From Latrodectus hesperus (lineage: Eukaryota; Arthropoda; Arachnida; Araneae; Theridiidae): a DNA stretch of 64,000 nucleotides. The DNA lies in assembly GCA_037975125.1 (NCBI GenBank), contig CM075862.1:78839843-78903842 (forward strand). The letters are read 5' to 3'. Under the pieces are notes generated by a model. It saw nothing but the letters and a program-made list of their open reading frames with translations. It did no database searches and had not been told where the DNA came from. This document shows positions 55,434 to 64,000 of the stretch, in pieces. Each line of letters starts with the position of its first letter. The stretch's first letter is position 1. A program made the position numbers and the translations under genes.

Positions 55434-58131
55434 CTAAAATAAGTTTAATATTACTTTGAGGATACTCAAGTAGAGTTTGTCCAAATCGCTATAGAAGAAT
55501 GCTTATTCCGGTTTTCTTTTTCCTCGGTTAGGCGCATGGCCACAAATTAGACTGTAATTGTGTGAAACAAGTCTCTTTTTTTAATCCTTAATCTACATAA
55601 TCTTCATGAAATTGGTTTAAAATCTAATATAAGGTATTTTATTCTCTTATTAACAACAACATCTGTGCACAAATATGTTTTTTAGGATCTCACCTATAAA
55701 TAGTCCAAAGGGACTACCACGTTTGAACCTCTGGTTTCTGCTTCAGGACTCAAGAAATTTCCTGGTACGATTCTGAATACCAAGACCGGAATGGGTTTCA
55801 AACTTGATTTCAGCTACTGTAGACCAACGGAGATGGTTTTTTGTTTTGCTTTCTGTATGAACGCCCGGTAAATAGAGCGTTGAACTTTTTCCGTTTTTCT
55901 CTCTTTCATTATGTGGGGGAGAATCTTTAGGGAAAATCTGTTTTAAATTTATTACTTGTATGTTCAAATGTTTTGCATTAATATTTTTTTATCTTTTATG
56001 GTATTTTTTACTTGTGCTTTTTTTAAATATTTGCTGCTAGATATATTATCTATGAAAAATATTTCATATAAAAAGGTTTCAACCACTAATATAATGACAA
56101 ATAAAACATTCTTAGGTTTCAGAAAAAAATCAGATACACTTCATTTATAAGAACAGTTTTAAAGTTTAACAATAAATATATTAACTTTTCTTTTTAATTT
56201 ACTTTTTAATATTTGATTCTCTATATAGAAAATGTTTTGGGTAATATGCATACTCAAATAAAGTATTAATTAAAGGTTACGTATTATAAAAAAAAAACAT
56301 ATTTCTCTCTTAATTTACAAAACATTTATTTTTACGGAATTAAAATTTCCATCACTTAATGGCTAGATTATTCTAGTAATGAAATTTATTTTTCTCATTT
56401 GTCTGTATTTACCCCTTTTTTTAAAAAGAAAAAACGTTTTTGTAAATCAAGTTTATAATAAATTGTTATTTTATTTGACAAAATTTTTTACAAATTATAT
56501 ATAATTGTTTCTAACATAGTAATAGCATTGTTCTACATAGAAAGGAGCTTTTCAAATAATTTTCAGCTTTTTTAAGTTTGCTGTTTTGTAAATCAAGAGA
56601 GGAAAAACAACTGACTAATCAAATTGCGGAAATTTTATTTTATCTTCCTAAAGATAAATATAATTAGGTGAATGTCATATTAATTAAAAGATAGGCTGGG
56701 GTTTGCTGCATACAGTGTTTACATATAATAAGTAAGACAGTGGAATGGAAAAGTATAGTAAAATCGAAATAAGTGATTCGACAAATAACAAAGTATTTTT
56801 GTATTAGTGGATTAAATTAGGGTAAAAGTGTTGTTGCTATTTATATAGATTCCATTCGGAAGACACAGAATTACGTGACGTTACGTGGCGATGTCAATAC
56901 CTGAGGTCAATTACACAGCACAAGAGCTTAATGTACATAGTCCCTGTCAGTACGACGTTCTTCAACTGTGTCAGCTATCCACTTCATTACCTTCAGCATT
57001 ATGAGAAGGTCATCTTTCCAACAAGGCTAGTAAAGGCTTGCTTATTGTATGCATTACATATTTTTTCCATTAAATATTTCATCTTGTCAGTAATGTAAAA
57101 TTAAATAAACGTATTATAAATATGCTAAATTGAAAAGTAAATGTCGTGAATTGAGAAGTGTAATATTGATTGGATATTGGTTTATGCTTTTACTTATACG
57201 GAAAAAAGTAATAAGCTCTGAGTTGATCTGATAGATAACAAGTCATTGTTTACTGAGATAAAAAATGTAATTTAAATAGTTTTCATTGTACACAATTTAT
57301 GTTATTAATAGCATTCGTGAGAAGAAAATTACTTGAACTTTTCAGTAAATGAGCTAACTGAAATAGTGATAATGTGAGTATATTTTTGATATGATTTAGA
57401 ATACACTTAACCAACATATAGAACCAAGTACTTTTTCAAAATAAACCTTCGAAAAGTGTTGAGCCATTAATATTTATTAATTTCGGGCTTTTTGATACTT
57501 GATAATGACCAATTTTATGTATTTGTTTCATTAGACGAAGCAAAAAACTAGATCTTAAATAACCATTGAATAGTCCAGACATTTATATAAAAAATAGAAT
57601 CCTTAGCTGTTTAGCAAGTGGTACTTACAGTAATTCAGTGCTATTACAATGATTCGGTTATTTGCATAAAGTGGAATTAAAGATTTAAATAAAGGCATAA
57701 AGATTATTTTCAACATTTATTAAAAACTTTATTAAATTTCTCGTAGTATCTTTACTGTTCTGATCATTAAAAATATTACACCAGGATGGCGAAATGTCAT
57801 CACGTGAAATTTGTGTACAGAACACGCTGATATATGTAAATGATTTGCTTCTAACCGAATTCATGTAAAGCAGGTAGGGTAGTGACATGTACAACAGTAA
57901 TAAATATTACAGCATATTTCTCAAGCAGAGATACATTTGAATGATGTTTTTATATAAAAAAAATTATGTTATGCCTGATTTACAAAGAGATTTATGACAG
58001 GGCAGTTTAACTTTGATCATAGTCAAATTGTTGTTTACCGAATTTTTGTTTCATCCTACCGCACTACAGCTGTTTCCATTAGTCGATATCTAGTAAATGT
58101 CAACTGAATTTGGAATCGATGGATATCATTA
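55434..58131. other. Spacer, mostly AT-rich, with two unassigned patches
   Basis: A balanced patch at 55700-55930 contains a 74-codon minus-strand ORF with no recognised features. Another at 56840-57030 contains acgtgacgttacgtggcgat. No gene or repeat could be assigned. Confidence 0.4.
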
Positions 58132-58132
58132 T

Positions 58133-59165
58133 ACGAGGGTCACTCTGAAATTTTTGAGATACAACTAGGTTTTTAAAGTTATACTTACAAAATTTTAGGT
58201 GTGTTCAAAGTAGTCTCCTCCAGCATCAATACACTTTTGTAGACGAATTTTGCACAGATTAAACGACTCAAGCCATTCATGTCTTCGAATAGATGAAAAA
58301 ATGCATTTATAGCCACATCAATCTCTTCTTCTGAATGAAAACGACGTCCACGTAAGTTCTTTTTTAGATTAAAGAATAACTAAAAGTCGCACATAGCTAG
58401 ATCAGGTGAATGTTCGATCACTTTAATTTCTTTTTGTTTAAGAAACTCAACTGTTAATCCGGCTGTATGTGAAGATGCATTGTCATAGTGAAGCCTTAGT
58501 CCTCTAACATTCAGTTCTTGTAGAATTTCTCGAAGACATTTAGTGGTATACCAGTTTGCTGTTACTGTCTTCTGTCCTTCCAACTTGATGGATTTGACCA
58601 ATCCCGTTCTTCTGAAGAAAACGACATACATCTCTTATTTCAGTGCGCGTTGTTTTTTCACCATTGTCGGCGTGGGATCATCTTCAAAGACCCATACTTT
58701 GCTTTCTTGACGTGTTGGAACGTCAAAAAACGGTATGTACGTTTCATCACCTGTTACAATTTTAAAAATGATGTGGTGGCCACCATCATTCATTATATTA
58801 AGAGTTTCTTTACTGATTCTGACACGCTCCTCTTTTTGATGCTCAGTTAGATTATGGGGAACCCAACGGCAAACTACTTTTTTCATATGTAATTCTTCAT
58901 GAATGATTTTGTGTATGGCTGCGGATCCAATGTTAAGTTCCTTCTGTATCATTTGATAGGTACAGCGATTATCATCCATTAACATTTTTCGTATTGCAGA
59001 CACATTATCCGGGATTACTGACGACGGTGGCCTTCCTGTGTGTTCTTCATCCTGAAGAAAATTGCGACCTCTTCTAAATTCTCTAAACCATCTGAATGCA
59101 GTAGCACGAACTGGAGATTCATCACCAAATGTTAGTATAGGAGTCAGTACCTCTACCCAGTCTTA
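58133..59165 (-). mobile_element. Second mariner, 5'-truncated
   Basis: The 3' end carries a typical terminal repeat starting cgagggtcactctgaaattt after TA. The transposase remnant runs to about 59160, where the element stops abruptly and gives way to short direct repeats. The other terminal repeat is absent. Confidence 0.8.
58190..59160 (-). pseudogene. Mariner transposase pseudogene (Mos1-like group)
   Basis: Minus strand. From about 59145: TFGDESPVRATAFRWFREF, the HTH linker GRPPSSVIPDNVSAIRK and second HTH YQMIQKELNIGSAAIHKI, WVPHNLTEHQKEER, then the first catalytic Asp in TGDETYIPFFDVPTRQESKV. After a frame change, VVFFRRTGLVKSIKLEGQ, LHYDNASSHTAG with the second Asp, and HSPDLAMCDF with the third. 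Residues PPY are lost before SPDL, which shortens the spacing. A stop follows CDF, and the tail (LKKNLRGRRFHSEEEIDVAI) continues out of frame. The start is missing. All three Asp are present, but the gene is dead. Confidence 0.88.
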
Positions 59166-59217
59166 TAAGGAATCAGTACCTCTACCCTGTTTTATAAGGA
59201 GTCAGTATCTCTTCCCT
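59150..59217. repeat. Three short direct repeats at the mariner truncation point
   Basis: aggagtcagtacctctaccc, then aaggaatcagtacctctacc, then aaggagtcagtatctcttcc, each followed by a c/ttataa-like linker. Period about 30 bp. Confidence 0.8.
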
Positions 59218-59259
59218 TAGTAACACTATGTCTCAGTAATACAATACACTTTTACAGTC

Positions 59260-59640
59260 AAGGCAATACCAGGATCATATAATTCTTACCTTCATTGATG
59301 CAGAACATGATTATCTATTGTTCTCTTGAATATTTTCCTTTCATGTGGGACCTCATCATTTGAGAGTGGTTCAAAATTACGAAGTCCTTGGTAACTGGTC
59401 AAGTCCGTAAGTCTTAAGATACAGTCAGGGTCTTGTCTACACATTTATGCATATCCTCCTCATTTCTCAGCAGACCAGGACACTATCAGGATCATATTGT
59501 TCTAACCTTCTTTGATACAGAGCAGTCTCGTTCATTGTTCTTTTGCATGTTATCCTTATCTCTCATCAAATAAAAATATCTGGTTTATGGTTACCAAGTG
59601 ATTGATACACTACTATCCACTAGTCACAGAAGTCTATACA
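59260..59640. repeat. Diverged direct duplication, period about 220 bp
   Basis: ccaggatcatataattctta with ccttcattgatgcagaaca (from about 59268) recurs as atcaggatcatattgttcta with ccttctttgatacagagca (from about 59488). Similarity continues through the cattgttct and ggttaccaagt/ggtaactggt parts. Confidence 0.65.
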
Positions 59641-59649
59641 CTTTGGCTA

Positions 59650-61961
59650 ATTTTTTGATATTTCATGAACAACTAAACTCGTATGTGCTAACTAGTCTCT
59701 GTTCAACTCTATATTTCCCGATGAAAAAATAAAATTGCGTTTAACTTCCAGAGGTGGTTGCTCTGGCTATTGTTTCCTTATGAATACCTCTAAAATTTGT
59801 GAAAGTTTTATTACCTATTCTTCTTAATGTGATGCAGGATCTCAATAAATATAGTTATGTTTTTAGCATATTTGGATCCTATAACGAATTCTGATCATTA
59901 CAGTTGCTACTGCGATGATCAGAATGCGTTTCAAAATTTCTTAAAAGCAAACTGAAACAAAATAAACCAATTATGTCCTATTAATTCTTTTCTGTATTCA
60001 TTTGATTGCATAAAATAAATTATCGAACTAGTATATTTCTTCTTTCTGAGCTCTATTTTGCAGTATGAAGGAATATATGTATTATTATATTTTATTATTG
60101 AAGTATATTTTATTATTTTTAAATACATCTTATAACAAATCTTAAAAAACTTTGAAAGTCGCAAGAAAAGAATAAGCTCGTATATTTGTTATATTTATGA
60201 GACATATTAAGACTATGTATTCACTAACGAAGTTTAGAATTTTATCCTAAAATAATTTAAAGACAACGTCTTATAATTTTAAATTATTAACTCCTCAAAA
60301 TTAAAAATGACTACTTATTATTGATTAGGTAAAGATGAATATAAATTTCTAAAGTTCAATATCCATTTGTTTGACTATATGATTTATTCTTGTACCAGTC
60401 GACTACATAAAAAATTTCATCATTTAGATTAAATCTTTCTTGTACTTTCTACTATTAAGACTCAATCTATATAAAAATAAAACAAAAGCTTCGTTTTTCA
60501 CATAAGAAATGGGAAATAATCTTTAATTCTGATTTCAGGCTTTTCTTTGTCAAGGTACATTTATGGCAATTTTCAACTATTTTAAAATTTCCTAGATCTA
60601 TTCAGGAAAATCAATGTTACTTCATTTTTATACTAATTCTTTTGTAAGATTTTGCTATTGACTCAAATATAAAAAAAAGCTTTAAATGTCACAAAAAGGT
60701 CAAAACTAAATCCTTTTATAACCTTTTAAGAGAATAAAAATTTCTCTTCTAATTTTAAGCGAATAAAAATTTCTACAAATTTAATTATTTCTTAAAATAT
60801 TGAATGGTTAATTAAGAGCTTCTCAATATATGAATAAACTTAACTAGTAATTTTATGATTTATAACGGGAGATAAATTAAGTCAAGCGCAATTTGTAAAA
60901 AAAATTATAGCCGTAAGAATAAAACCTATATTATTTTTTAAGGGACCCACCCTATAACTAACTTAATCACAATGAGAATAATAAAATTCTTTCACATTTC
61001 TCAATTCCTGTTCTTTTATATATACTTTCGTATTTTGAAATCTTCTCTATCTGGTTGATTCTTGTTTTGGTTTTTTCTCATCAATCATATTCTGTCATAT
61101 TTAGCATAGAGGAAAAATGGATTTGATTTGCTCTAAAAATTACTGTTGTAGTAATTAGATCACGAGCTGTCAACTAAAATTTTATTGACTTGCTCTAGAG
61201 AAATAATAGTTTTTTTTAATTTTTAATCATTTGGCATGCTATTTTTAGACCTATTATCACTTTTTTAGAGTGAAAAAGGTGGTTTGAGCTAATAAAGCAG
61301 GTACACTTATAAACTTGTTCACTGGTAACATAAGGTTTTGGTAAATGTTAATTTAAAAGATTCTGAAATAAATGGCTGGAGTAGTTTTAATTTACTTTAT
61401 CTCTCATACTACATAAAAAAAGGCAAATTGCAATTCATTTCCTCGATTTTCTCTTTACCTTAAAAGACAAATTATTATGCACCTAAAAGTTCAATAAAAA
61501 TCAAAATGAGCATGATATGAATTGTGATTAAGGTATGGATTCTTTTGAATACCATTTTTTTACCAGACATGTTTGCAAATATCAATATCGGTGAAGACAG
61601 GAGTGCTAAGTAATAAATGTGTAAAATATTTAATGCTCTACATCAATAACGACCAAAATAATAAAATATTGTGTCATATTACAATATGGGTTCATTTATT
61701 CAAGTAAACACTGCATAAATTAAAATGTAACAACAAATGAGTGAAAACTCTTATGTATATTAATGGCACAACAAAACACGATTTAACAATGTAAATGAAA
61801 TTTATCTATCACATATTTCTTTTTTTTGTAATACATAATGATGTAATTATTATTTTTAGTTTATGCATTTACATACTACAGCGAACTTAAAGTAACAGCA
61901 ACTAAGATATTTTATTTCTTGAATAAATAGTCTGTCTCCTTATGACATATGACTCCTTATA
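59650..61961. other. AT-rich spacer before the satellite
   Basis: No gene recognised; the ORF at 59931-60164 is unsupported. Confidence 0.6.
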
Positions 61962-62922
61962 CATGCAGCAGTTTGCAAGTCATGCGTCCGAAAGTAAGAA
62001 ACTAGAAAACTAGATCTGAGAACATAGTTCACACGCAGCAGTTTACAAGTCATGCGTCCGAAAGTAAGAAACTAGAAAACTAGATCTGACAACATACTTC
62101 ACACGCAGCAGTTCGCACGTCATGCGTCCGAAAGTAAGAAACTAGAAAAACTAGATCTGAGAACATACTTCACACGCAGCAGTTTGCAAGTCATGCGTCC
62201 GAAAGTAAGAAACTAGAAAACTAGATCTGAGAACATACTTCACACACAGCAGTTCACAAGTCGTGCGTCCGAAAGTAAGAAACTAGGAAAACTAGATCTG
62301 AGAACATATTTCACACGCAGCAGTTCACAAGTCATGCGTCCGAAAGTAAGAAACTAGAAAACTAGATCTGATAACATACTTCACACGCAGCAGTTCACAA
62401 GTCATGCGTCCGAAAGTAAGAAACTAGAAAACTAGATCTGAGAACATACTTCACACGCAGCAGTTCACAAGTCATGCGTCCGAAAGTAAGAAACTAGAAA
62501 ACTAGATCTGAGAACATACTTCACACGCAGCAGTTCGCAAGTCATGCGTCCGAAAGTAAGAAACTAGAAAACTAGATCTGAGAACATACTTCACACGCAG
62601 CAGTTTGCAAGTCATGCGTCCGAAAGTATGAAACTAGTAAACTAGAACTGAGAACATACTTCACACACAGCAGTTCACAAGTCATGCGTCCGAAAGTAAA
62701 AAACTAGGAAAACTATATCTGAGAACATATTTCACACGCAGCAGTTCCCAAGTCATGCGTCCGAAAGTAAGAAACTAGAAAAACTAGCTCTGAAAACATA
62801 GTTCACACGCAGCAGTTTGCAAGTCATGCGTCCGAAAGTAAGAAACTAGAAAACTAGGTCTGATAACATAGTTCACACGCAGTAGTTCGCAAGCCATGTG
62901 TCCCAAAGTAAGAAACTAGAAC
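61962..62922. repeat. 70-bp satellite array, 14 units, with six-unit higher-order pattern
   Basis: Each unit reads approximately cacacgcagcagttcacaag, tcatgcgtccgaaagtaag, aaactagaaaactagatctg, agaacatactt. The catgcgtcc block occurs at 61981, 62051, 62121, 62192, 62262, 62333, 62403, 62473, 62543, 62613, 62683, 62754, 62825 and 62895, so the period is 70 or 71 bp. Units 3-6 and 9-12 carry matching variants (see findings). The last unit is the most diverged. No ORF spans it. Confidence 0.97.
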
Positions 62923-63520
62923 ATTTTAGAACGACATTTTGCAAGAGAATCGGAGTATCCATCTTGTCTCGCTGAATAGTAGCTAAGATCATGCATGAGA
63001 TCTTACACTTTGAAGGTTAATTTTTTCGCAGCTGAAATCTTTGGTCTCAAGTGGATTTCGAACTACGGTGAGTTTCCACACCTCAGGTAGCTAAGATCAA
63101 ACCTTTATTCTCTCGTTCTAAGCACTATGGTTGTATTTCAATCTCTGGGAGATTTTTTTCTCTCAATTATTGACTACATATATTTATTTGTCACAAGAAA
63201 AGGGAACAGAAATATGTTGCAATCCTGTTATCAAGTTTGAGTATTTTCCCTTCCAGTTGGACTTTTATGGATAATGGGATATGTTCACATGAATCTACAA
63301 AGAAATCCTAGAAATCCACTGAGGACCCACTACAAATCATGTAGAAACATATTATCTGCATCCAGTTATTCCGAACTAATTAAGATCAAATTTGGAAAAG
63401 TTCCGTTTCAAAGAACGTGGTCTTTCCATTTGGTTATGAATTTGCTTTAGATGTATAGTAAAAAAAGATTAAGATTTATGACGTACATTATGAAAAATAT
63501 TTACCATAAAAGAAATAATA
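62923..63520. other. Spacer after the satellite
   Basis: Unassigned; gtggatttcgaactac near 63055 could be a very old SINE-A trace. Confidence 0.4.
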
Positions 63521-63525
63521 ACATA

Positions 63526-63765
63526 GATGCCGTATAATACCAGAATGCCAAATTCTGAGTTCGATGATTTTTTGACAGATTTTCTTATGAATCTGGCAAC
63601 CTAGTTTTTAATATGTTATAGGTATGGTGACTTATAAGAATAATACAGAAAATTCTATTTCGGCAACCCTAATATTTACGTCATCGCGCACGTCACAATA
63701 CGTCATCTTGGGAACATTTCTTCATCGCCAAAAAGATTCAGAATTTGGTATCCTGGATTTTGCCG
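63526..63765 (-). mobile_element. Long-TIR MITE, copy 2 (inverted relative to copy 1)
   Basis: Same element as 43026-43278, in opposite orientation. It starts gatgccgtataataccagaa, keeps tgacagattttcttatgaat, aattctatttcggcaaccct and cgtcatcgcgcacgtcacaa, and ends near gattttgccg. Both outermost ends are eroded and no TSD is visible. Confidence 0.88.
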
Positions 63766-64000
63766 AAATAATATTAATATAGTGAGAATTATATTTAACA
63801 TTATAACATTTCTTTTTAATTATTATATCGATTATTATATTATTACTGCCAGGCACATTTAACAATTCCAAATGAATTATATTTTTATAGATATGCTTAT
63901 TGGATCATGTTATATTGATGTAATTTTAACATGTACATAACATGACCCATTTAGACATCATAAGGCCTTAGCATATTTAAAGAGGAAGAACACAGTTTTA

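Noticed and set aside
61962..62922. CRISPR array
   Set aside because: Units are contiguous 70-bp repeats without unique spacers, in an animal genome.

Overview
This is an AT-rich stretch of animal nuclear DNA, most likely from an arthropod and plausibly a spider. The species is an inference from the mix of jockey/I-like and RTE-like LINEs, Tc1/mariner transposons and several tRNA-derived SINE families. There are no bacterial operons, ribosome binding sites or phage genes. Most of the sequence is non-coding and shaped by successive transposon insertions.

Host gene: the only convincing piece of a cellular gene is a 60-codon first coding exon on the minus strand at 29777-29956. It matches the N-terminus of tomosyn (syntaxin-binding protein 5 family), ends in a good splice donor, and sits beside about 0.5 kb of much GC-richer sequence (29957-30440) that probably holds the promoter and 5' leader. 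The gene runs toward lower coordinates, so positions 1-29776 are probably intron. I could not find a second exon.

Retrotransposons: two LINEs look intact or nearly so. One at 1-3900 (minus strand, running off the left edge) has a 371-aa ORF1 with three CCHC knuckles, joined by a TAATG stop/start overlap to an ORF2 that I read as open for all 709 codons present. The other, 33991-38977, is full length, flanked by a perfect 12-bp target-site duplication (TSD), and encodes a 329-aa ORF1 and a roughly 1.2-kaa ORF2 with endonuclease, reverse transcriptase, RNase H and a C-terminal CCHC knuckle. An internally deleted relative of the second LINE (13869-14692) sits inside a SINE with its own TSD. Decayed pieces of two further LINEs lie at 51731-52087 and 53590-55433.

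DNA transposons: a frameshifted Tc1 (4423-5966), two broken mariners (41108-42365 and 58133-59165), a 236-bp mariner deletion derivative (18681-18916), a hAT-like non-autonomous element (48315-48854), and a two-copy long-TIR MITE (43026-43278 and 63526-63765).

SINEs and tandem repeats: at least three tRNA-headed SINE families occur (called SINE-A, SINE-B and SINE-C here), many copies with readable TSDs. Tandem repeats include an 83-bp minisatellite (16608-17105), a 14-unit 70-bp satellite with a six-unit higher-order pattern (61962-62922), and a 107-bp TA run. The remaining AT-rich spacers hold a few better-balanced unique islands that may be conserved regulatory elements.
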